This document shows positions 1 to 11,461 of a stretch of DNA of 64,000 nt, piece by piece. Source of the stretch: Strongylocentrotus purpuratus (lineage: Eukaryota > Echinodermata > Echinoidea > Camarodonta > Strongylocentrotidae); assembly GCF_000002235.5 (NCBI RefSeq), contig NW_022145597.1, positions 22,457,923 to 22,521,922 of the forward strand. Direction: 5' to 3'. Numbering within the stretch: the first letter of the stretch is position 1; each line of letters opens with the position of its first letter. The notes beneath the pieces are model-generated. The model ran no database searches, was not told the origin of the DNA, and saw nothing but the letters and a program-made list of their open reading frames with translations. Both the position numbers and the translations under genes were made by a program.

Positions 1-1095
1 TAAGATGAATATTTTACCACCATACTTTCAGTACAGATTTTAGATATGAATGTTACCACCGTTGTAGCCCTTTTACAAGTTTTCACATTAACACTGTGTA
101 AATCCCAACAACGCCCTCTATAAGATAGTGCCTAACTTTATTATTTCTGACTCTTGAGGTAAGTGTAATGAAGAAAACACATGGGGGGGGGGGGGGGAAC
201 AGACCTAACATTAATATGTCTGAAAGGAAAAGTTTAACCTCTGTGAAATTTCACAAATATTTTCCGCCACACACCATTTATTTCTTCCTAAAATTCATCT
301 TATGTGACTTACCGGTATCGTTTGTTATTTGTATGATGTCACGGCCGACTTCCTATTTCAGAAACTAGAAATCTTTTCTCAGAAAACTCAAAAGAAAACA
401 TTGTCCCGGTTTCATCTTAAAACATATTTTAGACATGATTGCAGGATCAGTTTGGTAGGGTTTTAAATCTTGGCCCTGTTACAGACATAACAAACTCTGA
501 AACAATTTGTCTACATAGATACAAACACAAAACACCTTTTTAGTCTAGCATATTTCCTACGTGAGCAGCTTTTGCTACTTGCAAAGTAATAGAAAACGAA
601 TACATTCCTTCGCACATTACTCGAGATAAGAGCACTGTCAGATACTGATCAAGATCTTTGCCATGATCATCCGAATTCTATTTATGTCACAACGACATTC
701 AGCAACGGAAAACGAAGCAGAAAACATTTAAATGCTAATCTTTATTTTGGGGTTGTCGAGTGAGAGAGAACAAATTAAGATTTGGAGACAATTTCCGTAC
801 TTCCTGGAGAGGATATCTGAGATACCATCTTTTGCGTGGCAATGTTGCATCTTGTAAAAAGCCAGTAGCTCGTGTTAATTGACGTTTGTTGGTTTAAGAC
901 CTTGGCTGTCATTGTAATACACGTCGCACACGAGGCGTTATTTCATAAGCAAGCGAAAAGCAAAATGTGCGTGCGCTAGTAAAGTAACACATTTTGCGTT
1001 CACTGTTTGTATATTGCTACTCTCACAGCTAGTCCTACGTCAGTAAAATATCTTTCCTTTCTTCTGAACACACATCGAATGTTTATAATCCATAT
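1..1095. other. non-coding stretch, no gene seen
   Basis: No convincing coding ORF or recognisable repeat was found. A pure G run lies near 178-196 and gives a spurious glycine ORF. The rest is ordinary AT-rich DNA. Confidence 0.5.
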
Positions 1096-1200
1096 GAGTT
1101 TGAGTTGAGTTGAGTTTATTGGTTTCACATTTCACATATATTTCAAAATATAATACTGATGTAAACGATGAACGCTAAATCTGAGTCATCACAAATGTGT
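1096..1200 (-). mobile_element. possible LINE 3' end with pentamer tail
   Basis: A short run of TTGAG/TTGAGT units is followed by an AT-rich stretch beginning with TTTATTGG. On the minus strand this reads as a polyadenylation-like AATAAA followed by a pentamer tail, the arrangement seen at the 3' end of the large LINE at 28135. No coding part remains, so the call is tentative. Confidence 0.3.
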
Positions 1201-3194
1201 GCCAGACTAGAAAGTGAAAGTGAACATTAACTCTCTCCAGATTAGGAATTATATATGTCATACAGTTGAGAAATTGAGTGAGATAGCTTTAGTTATTGTA
1301 TTTATTTAGAAAAGGCTTATTTTTCGCGTTAAAATTGCTTATCAAATGTTGAATGGAATGTGCACAGAAGTCCAACAAAAATATCACAACCTAACAATCA
1401 TCAACTAACGCGTTTACTCGTTAAGCAGCAGAAGTCGCGAGAATAATTCATTCTTTCAGCAACTTTGACCACAAAAACAATTCTTAATGTGGAATCGCCA
1501 TTGTCTGCAAAGATGCTCGCCGTCTAGAGCTATTGGCGACATCAGTGACAATGCGGCCGTGTCGAATAATAGTCCGCCCAGACATTTCATCCCCAGGGGC
1601 TAGTTGTCCGCATGCTTTATATGAATTAAGAAAGATATGAAAGCGATTAATAATGCAGCCCCTATTTTAAATTAGTAGTAAATCCTATTTATGTCAAATG
1701 CAAGGAAAATCACATTTTAATGAAATTTCTTGTGACAAATGCCGCGGATAAAACTATGACCTTTTGGCGGACAACTATTAGAGGCGGACAATTTTTAAGA
1801 AACATCGGGACTCCATCATTGAGTCAGGATATAGGAAATACATTAGTTTATATCATATGATACTTTGTCTCTGCGGTATAAGTAGAGAGAAAATCGTCCT
1901 ACTCTGTCTCGAATTATATCACCACCGACAATGATGGCGCCGTGCTTCAATCATCAATAATTGTTCTGTGTATTTTTGGCGCTGTAATTTAGAACAGCCA
2001 TTGTCAATTCATTGGCTTGTTTCTTTTAGGAGGGTCTCTCAGAGTTCATGAAATGGAATGGTGGATGAGGAAGAGGAGGGGGAGCAGAATAGTAGGGGGA
2101 ATAGGAAGAGGAGGGGAAAAATGAGACGAAGAGGGCAAGAGTAGGGAGATCAGAAGGAAAAAACGAAGGGATGAGGAAAAGAAGAAGAGGAGGAATATGA
2201 GAAGAAGGGGTAGGGAAGAGGGAGAAGAGAAGGGGAGTAGGCGGAAGATGGTGGAATATTATTTAACTTTGACCGATATATTTTCGAAATTTTGCTTGAG
2301 GGGAGGGGTTTAAAAAAATAAAAATAAAGGCTATGAGTATATCCAAACATAACTGGAATTCGTATTCCTAATCTATCTCTTTCATTGTTACTAATTGAAC
2401 ACAGTCAAGTCTGTTTGCCTTGTCGTGTCAGATAATATTGGCTCCGTTAATAGATCACTCTTTTCTTTCCGATGGACATGACATACCATTACGTTGACGC
2501 ATGACTGCGCCAGCGTCTGCTGCAGTCTTTGACGTGCCATGTGAGAAATACTATCATACAAAAATTAAATGCACAATGAATAGTGTAACTAATATTGCTG
2601 TGGATCACCGGCGTATGCGTTAATTTCCAACGCAGGCTTGATTTGCGCAGGTAATAACGCAATCGAAATTATGACTTGTGTGCAACGGGCATTCTTTTGT
2701 TGGCGTAGGGTTGCGTCAGCGTCTGCTGCGCTGTTTTTCGAAAATCGAAAAAATCCGGTGCCTTTATTCTTCGAGGGGGGGGGGGGGGTTGGCTCACCAA
2801 AATTATACACGGGCTTTAATTTAACACAGCTCTTCGGCTCTATCAAATGCACTTTAGGGTTATTTCTATTTTAGAGGACCCCCTGACAACATCCCAAACT
2901 TCATAATACCCATTGTTCCCAATGGGCCTCTGGGAGAAATAGGTCTGACGCCCATTCCTGTGGAAATATTGCATTATTCTCCTACTTCCCGCTTTCATAA
3001 TGTCAATCGGCTGCCCACCGTCTCGATGAGATGAAAATAAACTCAGGATTTCGACCAAGGGGAAGTGTCCGGCGGAGTGTGTCACCCTTGCGGGGGTCCT
3101 GTTTCATGCCAGTCTTCTTATTGTTTTCATATCTGGAAAGATAATCTTATCGTTCTCTTTATGTAGGGTTGGATTCATAAGGCGCTAACTCCTT
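1201..3194. other. non-coding stretch
   Basis: No gene was recognised. A purine-rich (GGA/GAA) low-complexity stretch spans about 2040-2250, and a G run lies near 2777-2789. The segment 2497-2548 matches a dispersed GCGTCA-rich repeat seen again at 58.6 and 60.7 kb. Confidence 0.45.
2497..2548. repeat. dispersed GCGTCA-type repeat, copy 1
   Basis: The motif order (GCGTC, then CAGTCTTTGACG, then CATGTGA) recurs at 58640-58700 and, inverted, at 60690-60750. In the fuller copies it contains GCGTCAGTGACTG and GCGGTCTTTGACGC. The family is unknown; short GC-rich inverted motifs suggest a MITE relic. Confidence 0.4.
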
Positions 3195-3753
3195 TTTTAA
3201 TGATGATAATAATAATATTCTGGTTTTAAATATCGCTTAATACATCGCCAATGTATCTGAGCGCTTTACAGATACAGGTCAATCATTACCCCGGTCATCG
3301 GATTCAGGCTTGCCCGAACACAATGTATGCACATTCTCCACTCCCTGGGGAGCATTCCAGCAAAGGATTAATACTGACAGGTCTATTTTGTTTCAATGTA
3401 ACACGTATTATAGGTGAAGTTTGTCACCCGAGCTGCGGTACTGTTTCATTCTGCATGTCTTCTTATTGTTTTATCTCTAGAACGAATAATATTATTAAGT
3501 GTTATATGTCTGCAGAGTGCGATTCAGAATGTGCCAACTCTAACTAATGATAATAACAACTGTTTAGTTTACCCAGGGAAGCCTCATCATCATCATCAGA
3601 GATGTTCTTCATGAGAGCCCCGCAATTATTATTACCCCAGCAATGGCCAGGTACCCATTACACCTGGGTAGAGAGTGGAAAACATGGATTAAGATTCGAA
3701 CCCTCAACCCTCAAACAGAGAGTCAAGTGAGTGATCCAGTACACCACGGCGCC
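3195..3753 (-). mobile_element. tRNA-derived SINE, full-length-looking
   Basis: Read on the minus strand the element starts at 3753 with a tRNA-like head. GGCGCCGTGGTGTACTGGAT holds an A-box-like segment, and GGTTCGAATC (about 3692-3701) is a good RNA polymerase III B box. The body carries AGCGCTTTACA and a CCGGGGTAAT motif. The tail at 3195-3225 is ATT-rich, as expected for a SINE 3' end. The tail part (AGCGCT...TACCCCGG) recurs at 54.4 and 61.2 kb in the same orientation, which supports a dispersed family. It would be mobilised by a partner LINE; which one is unknown. Confidence 0.7.
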
Positions 3754-4517
3754 TCACACACTGATACTGGCCCGTGTCAAGTCAATGGCGCCTCATGTAC
3801 TTTGTCTTAATTACTTCGATGTTACATCTCACCTTTTAGAATTATGATTTTCAGTTTCATTTCAGGACTAAAGAAGATTTTTTTTTCTATTTCCATTGCC
3901 ATCAAAGATGTCATGGAAATCATATAAAGCTGTAAGAGTAATAAATCATTTGTGTCTATATTTACAGTAAGATTACAAATGACAATATCAAAATGACAAA
4001 ATACAAATTTTATAGAACCGGATTTACTTCGTAATGTAAATAGAGTAACCGTCGTTTGGCTCAGCTATACTAAAGTTGATGTTGAATGAAAAGGATTGTA
4101 GACTTATCTCCCATGTGTCAAGTGGTGGTAACACTAGGAGGGTGATAGCAGCTATCCTTGGGGCACCCCTCTAGCTCTGATGGGCGTTAGTTGACATTGC
4201 CCTAATTGCTAAAAGGATGTAAGTGCATAGACAATTTTCATTATAAGATGAATTTCAATGATGGATTTTGCTTCAAAGGGTTCTACATGACATTCTCGTA
4301 AAAAATATCATCTCTGGAATAATATAAACTTGAAAATGATTGTTACAAAAATTGATGTAAAGGAAATAATAACCGTAAGATAGCAAGATATATGACTGCG
4401 GTTAGGTATTGTGTTATCATGGTTATGGAGTGATGCGTAAGACAGTGACAATTTTTTATTGCTCGGGAGGGGATCGTAACTATTATCTTTTTAGTTGATT
4501 TGGCCCCTCCCTTTTCT

Positions 4518-4518
<1 letters not shown>
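3754..4518. other. non-coding stretch, nothing recognised
   Basis: No ORF with protein-like composition, no repeats recognised. Confidence 0.45.
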
Positions 4519-4554
<36 letters not shown>

Positions 4555-4580
4555 CCTCTCTGTCTGTCTCTTTCCCCTCT

Positions 4581-4611
<31 letters not shown>

Positions 4612-4654
4612 TCTCTTCTCCTCCTCCCCGCTCTCTCTCTCGCTGTCTCTCTCT
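4519..4654. repeat. CT/CCT microsatellite
   Basis: Near-continuous CT dinucleotides with CCCT interruptions. It produces open frames on both strands (Leu/Ser and Arg/Glu repeats) that are not genes. Confidence 0.95.
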
Positions 4655-6155
4655 TAAGACATTGTAAGTCATGCCCCCGCAACCACCCCCTCTCCCTGAT
4701 AATCTAAACACTGACCATGATCACAACTAGTACAATATTATGCCGTGCTCAAAATATAAAATTGCTTTGACAGTTATTACCTCGGAGTTAACCAATAACA
4801 TATCCTTGACTTCATGTAAAATATTTTCGAAACAACTTTAAGGGGGTACGCCGCACTGGTGATAATAGTACAATGGTCACCTCCAGTTTTACCGTCCAAA
4901 GGGAGTTCAGATCTAACAATTGATCTATTTTTACCTATGTTCACAATGCAAATAATCATCAAAAGCTATTATGAAGATAATTATGTTATAATATAAATTA
5001 TAACTGTTCACCTGTCGTGGGTGTTTCTTGTTAACAATGGTCATCGCAAGATCGCGTGTTCGTTATGAATGGCCTAGCTTTTTTTGTGTGTAGCGTGCAA
5101 ATTAACACAGCTCGCGAAAGGAAAAAAAAGGGGCAAGAACGGGCAAGAAGTTTTGGCATAAATGCACGGTGCTCGCACGGAAGGAAGGGTGTCGCTAAAT
5201 TATATCTAATCTAATTTACTGACGACTTTTTCCCCTACTAAGAACAATTCAATTAACACGAGGCAACCGTTGCCTGATTATATACGTATCGCCAACAGGG
5301 GTATACAACACCCTCAGATGTATACATTACTGCAAGGACTGAAAGGATATGTGATTTTTACACAAATGCTTTGCCAACAGAAAGTTACAACGGCCAAAGT
5401 CACAGTTTCCCCACGACCACAAACCTTAATTTGGCCAATCATTTCCTTTATTCCCTTTCACCTGTTAACTTACTTACTTTAAAACAATGTTTTTCTAAAT
5501 TATTTTGCCCTGTGTGTTCACTATCGCTGTATTACAGAATATTTGTTAAATTGTCTTCTAGTAGCAAAGTTTTCAAAGCTTACCAATAATTTTGTCAAAG
5601 AATCATTGCCTGACATTTCACTTGGTAAAATTAAGGTTTCCTATCATATCTATTATAATGTTCGTGAGCTAAATACATTGTACTTGTTTTGTTATGAACT
5701 CTAAAGAAAATTTCGAATATTTTTGTTAAGAATCATCCGATTAAGATAACAATCAAGCAATGTGACTTCATTTACTTTCCCATGTGACTTTCCGTTACTT
5801 CTTATCACCAGTTCTCATCAAGACATTTATAGCAATACTCTTTAAAAATTCTCAACTGACTCAACGCATTCTACGTCAGCAAATCCAAAAAAACATTATG
5901 TTTCGGTACATTATCATACCCATCTGTAAACTATATATATTTTAGCAATGATTATAATACAGAATGATGTCCTTCCATTGTTTTCTGATCGGTTGGAGGA
6001 GACACGCGTGGGCAAGGGAAAAATGATTTTGAGAATGTGGGTCATAAGCATTTTGTCAAAAGTTTGATGACGTATAATTAGATGATAGCATAGTCAGAGA
6101 GAAACGTAGTGTGTCATATCTCAGCTGTAAACGATAATACGCACATCTATATATC
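4655..6155. other. non-coding stretch, nothing recognised
   Basis: AT-rich DNA without a supported gene. Short ORFs near 5270-5590 have no family features. Confidence 0.45.
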
Positions 6156-6156
6156 A

Positions 6157-6428
6157 GGGGCGTACGCAGGGGGGGGGGGGGGGGGGGTTTGGGGGTTCAA
6201 ACCCCCCCCCCTTTGGTATTTTTATGTATGTAAACCCCCCCTAAAAAAACCTAAAACCCCCCCCCCCCCCTTTGTTTGTTTTTTTATTTTTTATTTAAAA
6301 AAAAAAAAAAAAAAAAAAAAATTATACCCACGGCTAACCTAAATAAGGTGACCTTAAACCCCCCCCCAACGACAAAAATGTCAAATTATGAAATTTCGAG
6401 ACAAAAAACAAAAAAACAAAAAACGCTT

Positions 6429-6473
<45 letters not shown>

Positions 6474-6480
6474 CCCAACG
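6157..6480 (+). mobile_element. hAT-like element end with G/C homopolymers
   Basis: It begins with CAGGGGCGTACGCAGG, the style of terminus seen on the well-delimited hAT-like elements at 8603 and 43379. A long G run, C runs and an A run follow. The C run near 6431-6470 is about 40 bases. No matching right terminus or target duplication was found, so it is a partial or decayed copy. Confidence 0.5.
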
Positions 6481-6914
6481 TTTAGGCAAATTCGAAGTTT
6501 CGACTGCAAACCTGAAATATCGTTTAAATACGGGATCGGGCAAAAGACATGGTTATGTTCATGACTATTGCGACTAGCTAAGACGGTTTATTGGCAAGAA
6601 AGTAATGAATTCGTAAACGTTTGCCGACATTTTACGTCAGCGAAATCGATACATGTTTCAGAAAATGATCATCTGAAAACTATAATTTCATTATAAAATA
6701 TGTGATTGGGTATAAGGCGATGGATTTCTAAATCGTCAACTGATGGGCAATTTCAATACCATATTGTTTATCCCATCCCGCCATGTTTGCACCTTTCAGT
6801 AGGTAACGCAAAAGGCTATTGACGTTGGCTTAGGTTGATTTTTCGGAAGTAGTTACTGTCGTGTTTTTAACAAAGTATCGTTTGATAAAATTCGTTAAAA
6901 GCGTGTCGACAAAA
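6481..6914. other. non-coding stretch, nothing recognised
   Basis: No gene or clear repeat seen. Confidence 0.4.
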
Positions 6915-7081
6915 CTTGTTCTTAAAGGGCCCAAGACATCGAAATACAAGTGAATTCCTGTTGGTGTGCAGTCCTGCATACATCTCATATCTTGATATGT
7001 AAACTTCTTTTTTTTTCGTTTCATAGATTTTTAAATATTTGTTGAAATATTTGTTTTTCAAACTTGCTAAGCTCCACCCCA
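6915..7081. repeat. dispersed 166-bp repeat, inverted partner at 17361
   Basis: This stretch, from AAGGGCCCAAGACATCGAAA to TTGCTAAGCTCCACCCC, is the reverse complement of 17361-17526 at high similarity over its whole length. Family unknown. Confidence 0.7.
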
Positions 7082-7313
7082 AAACAATTCCATTAATTCC
7101 CATTAATTTTGTATGATGTTGACAGTTTGTCAACAAACACTTAGATAACACATTTATTATTCGACCTATTAAAAATAAATAATCAAGCGCACAACGCCTG
7201 ATTACTAAGCGGCTGACAGCAATAAGCTGCAGCGCGTTTCGCCTCTTTTGAAAATAACTAAACAAATGCATAAAATATACGACATTCTTCTCAATGCATC
7301 TTATATGCCTTCA

Positions 7314-7804
7314 TTACAGCACGTTCGGCAAACCTTCCAGAAATTTAGCGAGCAGACGGTTAGTGTCTTGTACATTCGCGTTGAAGTTCGGCTTCCAATT
7401 CGGCACAACCAAACGCGGGATAATGCTACACACGAGTACATGACGCACGCCGGGTATGCGCGCAATACGAAGCGCAAGATCGACAATAGAAAGCATGATG
7501 GATTCGACGGTCGCGCTCCCGTCACACAGGTCGTTGGATCCGAGATCAAGCACCACGGCGTCGGGGGGAGATTCCATACGAGATCGAGCTGTGATGACGC
7601 GGAGAAGACGCTGCCAGGCTGATCATGGCCGACATCGTGCATGAAAGAGAGAACGGAAGATTTCTCGAGACTGAGGTTATCCCGCTTGGGATCGCGCGCG
7701 ATGTACTGATTGAGACGGCTGATGTAACTGTGACCGAGTACAAGAACAACGGGAGGTTCGCAATCGGAATCGGAAGAGCTGCACGACATGCTATTGGTAG
7801 ACAT
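7314..7804 (-). pseudogene. broken SGNH/GDSL-hydrolase-like fragment of a mobile element
   Basis: The minus strand encodes a Ser/Asp-rich N-terminus followed by PPVVLVLGHSYISRL, an SGNH block-I-like motif with GHS in place of GDS. A later segment has LDLGSNDL, like block III. SGNH/GDSL domains of this kind are carried by several retroelements, including CR1-type LINE ORF1 and tyrosine-recombinase retrotransposons, rather than by a host enzyme gene with this layout. The copy is broken (about one break) and no further part of the parent element was identified. It lies about 260 bp outside the MULE's left end. Which element it came from is undecided. Confidence 0.5.
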
Positions 7805-7999
7805 ATTGGAATACGTTGAAGCTTGGAGAATGCGAAGTAATAACGTATAATTCGGTAATTTGAGAGATTTCTAGAGCAAGATGCTGCGTGATTACACGTT
7901 CAAAAAGGTCAAAGAGTAGACTGAAGATTTAGAAGAAAAGTGAAGTATTTTATAGTAAACCTCCCATTGAATTAGCAAAAAAGTGCAAAGTTAAAGTGA

Positions 8000-8048
8000 T
8001 TGGTACAGACTTTGCACCAATGAGAGAGCTCGATCGTAGACACAATAG
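8000..8048 (+). repeat. flanking direct repeat, left copy
   Basis: GATTGGT...TTTGCACCAATGAGAGAGCTC, continuing to AGACACAATA, recurs in the same orientation at 16360-16412, just outside the other end of the MULE. Removing the transposon would bring the two copies into tandem about 110 bp apart. The unit has an inverted pair of CCAAT motifs. Confidence 0.7.
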
Positions 8049-8717
8049 TTCGCCCGGAATGCCGGGGGGCGACTTTGCGTTTTACACCCTGGCCTGGACC
8101 TTTTCCCAATAAATTTCAAGGAACCGACTGGGAAAAGTCTATCCATGACAAGATATTGCGCGCGCACGTAGCTCTTCTGCAATGCTCAACGTACGTCCTA
8201 TATGTCCAGTGTCGCGGTACGCGGTACATGTACTTTTGTATCGAGACGTACGAGTGAGAGAAAAACAACGAATAACAACAGAAGGAAATAGAGAAAAACA
8301 ATAAATAATTAAAGAACAGAGAGGAAACAAAGAATGTCATAAGCAGAGAGAGAAAACAAAAACTAACTTGAAAGAAAGAGAGAAATAGAGAAGGAATTAA
8401 TCAAAGTAAGGAAAGAGAGAAACCAAATAATATTATGGTTTTTGTGGTTTAATTCCGCCCGCCTTCTTCAGGGTTTCAATTTTTGACGTGTAGCCTACTT
8501 TCAAACCATTTGCTGATTCGGACCCCCCCCCCCCCCTAACACACGTGTACACATATCGACACATACACAGACTACACTCGACATAATATGTGTAATGGTA
8601 ATCAGGCGCGGATCCAGGATTTCTTAGGGGGGGGGGCCAAATTTGAAATTTTGCGAGCCAAATATTGGTACGTAATGGTGACCAGCAGTGACGTAATGGG
8701 GGGGGGGGGTGGGTGCG

Positions 8718-10045
8718 AGTTTCCCCCACCCTCCTCCGCGAAGCGCGGAAGCTTTTACGTTTCATTAAATCATTAGAGAAAGAAGACGATTCGTTGTACC
8801 GTTCTCGACTCCTAATCCTTGTCTAAATTCAGTTCCCCCCCCCCTCCCGCGCGAAGCGCGGAAGCTTTTACGTTTCATTAAATCATTAGAGAAAGAAGAC
8901 GATTCGTTGTACCGTTCCCAAAATAATCCTCATCCAAAGTCTGTTTCCCCCCCCTCCCGGGCGAAGCAGGAAAGCTTTTACATTTCATTAAATCATGAGA
9001 GAAAGAAGACGATTCGTTGTACCGTTCTCGACTCTTAATCCTTGTCTAAATTCAGTTCTCTCCCCCCCCCCCTCCCGCGCGAAGCGCGGAAGCTTCGACG
9101 TTTCATTAAATTATAAGAGAAAGAAGACGATGCGTTCCCGTTCACAAAAATAATCCTCGTCTGAATTCTGTTTCCCCCCTCCCGCGCGAAGCGCGGAAGC
9201 TTTTACGTTTCATTAAATCATTAGAGAAAGAAGACGATTCGTTGTACCGTTCCCAAAATAATCCTCATCTGAAGTCTGTTTCGCCCCTCCCGCGCGAAGC
9301 GCGAAAGCTTTTACATTTCATTAATTATCAGAGAAAGAAGACGATTCGTTGTACAGTTCTCGACTCAATCCTTGTCTTAATTCAGTTCCCCCCCCCCCTC
9401 CCGCGCGAAGCGCGGAAGCTTCGACGTATCATTAAATCATTAGAGAAAGAAGACGATTCGTTGTACCGTTCTCGAAAATAATCCTCGTCTGAATTTAGCT
9501 TCCCCCTCCTCCCGCGCGAAGCGCGGAAGCTTTTACGTTTCATTAAATCATTAGAGCAAGAAGATGATTTGTTGTACCGTTCTCGACTCTTAATCCTTGT
9601 CTCAATTCAGCCCCCCCCCCTCCTGGGCGAAGTGCGGAAGCTTTAACATTTCATTAAATCATTAGTGAAAGAAAACTATTCGTTGTACCGTTCTCGACTC
9701 TTAATCCTTTTCTAAATTCAGTTTTCCCCCCTCCTCCCGCGCGAAGCGCGGAAGCTTTGACGTTTCATTAAACTATTAGAGAAAGAAGACGATTCGTTGT
9801 ACTGTTCTCGAAAATACTCCTCGTCTGAATTTAGTTTCCCCCCTCCCTCCCGCGCGAAGCGCGGAAGCTTTTAAGTTACATTAAATCATTAGAGGAAAAA
9901 GATGATTCGTTGTTCCGTCAACGACTCTTAATCCTTGTCTAAATCTAGTTTCCCATCTTCCCCGCGAAGCGCGGAAGCTTTTACGTTTCATTAATTCATT
10001 AGAGAAAGAAGATGATTTGTTGTACCGTTCTCGATTCTTAATCCT
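8718..10045 (+). repeat. 12-unit minisatellite, about 111 bp per unit
   Basis: Each unit has a C run, then a hairpin CCGCGC-GAA-GCGCGG, then AAGCTTTTACGTTTCATTAAA, then AGAGAAAGAAGACGATTCG. It ends in one of two variant tails (CGACTCTTAATCCTTGTC or AAAATAATCCTCGTCTGAA). Hairpin cores lie near 8738, 8849, 8961, 9078, 9185, 9294, 9405, 9513, 9627, 9738, 9851 and 9964. The two tail types partly alternate, so there is a loose dimer structure. Arrays of this sort inside hAT elements may act as subterminal transposase-binding repeats; that role is inferred. Confidence 0.9.
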
Positions 10046-10169
10046 TTTCTTAATTTCAAAAAAATTCTTTGTCTACTCCCTTTATTTCCTACGTCCTCTT
10101 CCTTTTCTCTCCTCTCTTTTTGGCCGGCGTTTTTGAGGGGACCACTCCCAACGCCCCCCCCCCCCCCTG

Positions 10170-10680
10170 GCTACGCGCCTGCGGTCAGATAATCATTTGT
10201 TGATACCTTGTCCGCCCCCTGAAGGCAATAATTTACGGTCAGATTAGCATTCAGGGGTCCGCCTTATGGCCCTATGCGGGGTCCAGGGGGCAGAGCCCTG
10301 GAAGCTCAAGGGTTTTAGGCACTCAATTACGGTCAGATGAGTATCAAGGGGCCCGCCTTAGGGCCCTTGGTTGGGTCCAGGTGGCAGAGCCCCCGGAAGC
10401 TCAGGAGTTTTAGGCGTTTAATTACGGTCAGATGAGCAGTTTTTGATACCTTATTATTTTGTGACACTGGCAGGACACTCTTTGGCGTGGGGTTCAGGGG
10501 GCGGAGCCCCGGAAGCTCAAGGGTTTTAGGCGTTAAATTACCGTCAGATGAGCATCTAAGGGCCCGCCTTAGGGCCTTAGGTGGAATCCAGGGGGCAGAG
10601 CCCTCGGGGTTTTAGGCATGTAATCACGGTCAGATGAGCATATTTTGATACCTCATTATTTTGTGACACTGGCAGTTAAC
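10170..10680 (+). repeat. second internal array of CGGTCAGAT units
   Basis: About six units begin with CGGTCAGATGAGCAT or close variants. Most contain a GC hairpin around GGGGTCCAGGGGGCAGAGCCC followed by GGAAGCTCAAGGGTTTTAGGC. Units are 85-115 bp, and two have an extra segment with TTTGTGACACTGGCAG. The array starts just after CTGGCTACGCGCCTG (10164-10178), which resembles a hAT right terminus, so a further decayed element may be buried here. Confidence 0.75.
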
Positions 10681-11461
10681 TATTTTTTTCTTTCTTGCTC
10701 TCTTTCTTTCTATTTCTCTTTAATATACTTTTTCAAAAAAAGTGTGGGGGGGGGGGGGGGGGGGGGAGGGCTCGAGGCTTCCGATCCCCGCCGTTCCGCG
10801 GGCCCTAACATGTAGGCATCTCAAGAAGCATTTTCTTGCCTAGCTGTAAATTTAGGAATTGTCATTTTCCAACAAACTCATAAAAAAGTATAATTTACTT
10901 AAAAGTGAGGAAAAATCTCTGAAAATTATGTCATTTCAGCATTATTTGTAAACCACCGTTATGGAATTAGAAATAAACCACGTTTGAATTTTATTTGCCC
11001 CCCCCCCCCCGCCCCTTCCCCCCCGATCCACAACTTGTTGGAGGGAAAATTGCAACTGATATCCCCCTTCTTTTCTTTTCTTCCTTCTCTTTTTTCCTTC
11101 CCTTTATCTCCTATTTTCCTTTTTTTCTTTCCCTTTCCTTCCTTCTCTTTTATTTTTTGATTGGGGGGGGGGGGGGGGGGGGGTAACAGCCTGGGAGGCA
11201 AGGCCCTTCGATCTCCTTCTTCCCTCTTTTCTTTTCTCTTCTTCCTCTTCTTTCTTTCCCTTTCTCTCCTCTTTCCTTTCCCTTCTTTTCCTTCTCTCTC
11301 TCTTTTTTTTTTTTTTTTTTTGCGGGGGGGGGGGGGGGGCCAAGGCCCGCTCGGCCCCCCCCCTGGATCCGCGCCTGATGGTAATGTAATACGTAAACTG
11401 TGATTTAAATATTGCACTCGTACCATTTTCTATTATTGGGATCACGTCTTTCATTTTTTAA

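Larger units (their letters stand above)
8603..11377. mobile_element. non-autonomous hAT-like element nested in the MULE arm
   Basis: Termini are perfect 16-bp inverted repeats, CAGGCGCGGATCCAGG (8603-8618) and its complement (11362-11377). They are flanked by ATGGTAAT on both sides (8595-8602 and 11378-11385). The unoccupied site is visible in the other MULE arm, where the target occurs once as ATTACCAT at 15792-15799. Eight-base target duplication and CAG...CTG ends fit the hAT superfamily. No transposase ORF is present. The interior is filled by G/C runs, a 12-unit minisatellite, a second array of about six units, and pyrimidine-rich DNA (11040-11310). The open frames there are low-complexity and are not genes. 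Confidence 0.9.

Noticed and set aside
1597-1785. Possible small MITE with CTAGTTGTCCGC and GCGGACAACTATTAG ends
   Set aside because: The inverted match is short and no target duplication or second copy was found.
4343-4711. Arg/Glu-rich and Leu/Ser-rich ORFs
   Set aside because: Products of a CT microsatellite read on both strands.
8116-8340. 74-codon ORF repeated at 16053-16277
   Set aside because: The same non-coding arm of the MULE seen twice in opposite orientation.
8718-10045. CRISPR-like regular array
   Set aside because: Spacing is regular but the whole unit repeats, with no unique spacers, and the setting is an animal transposon.
10959-11454. Lys/Arg/Glu-rich ORF of 155 codons
   Set aside because: Pyrimidine-rich filler of the hAT-like insert; low complexity, no domain.
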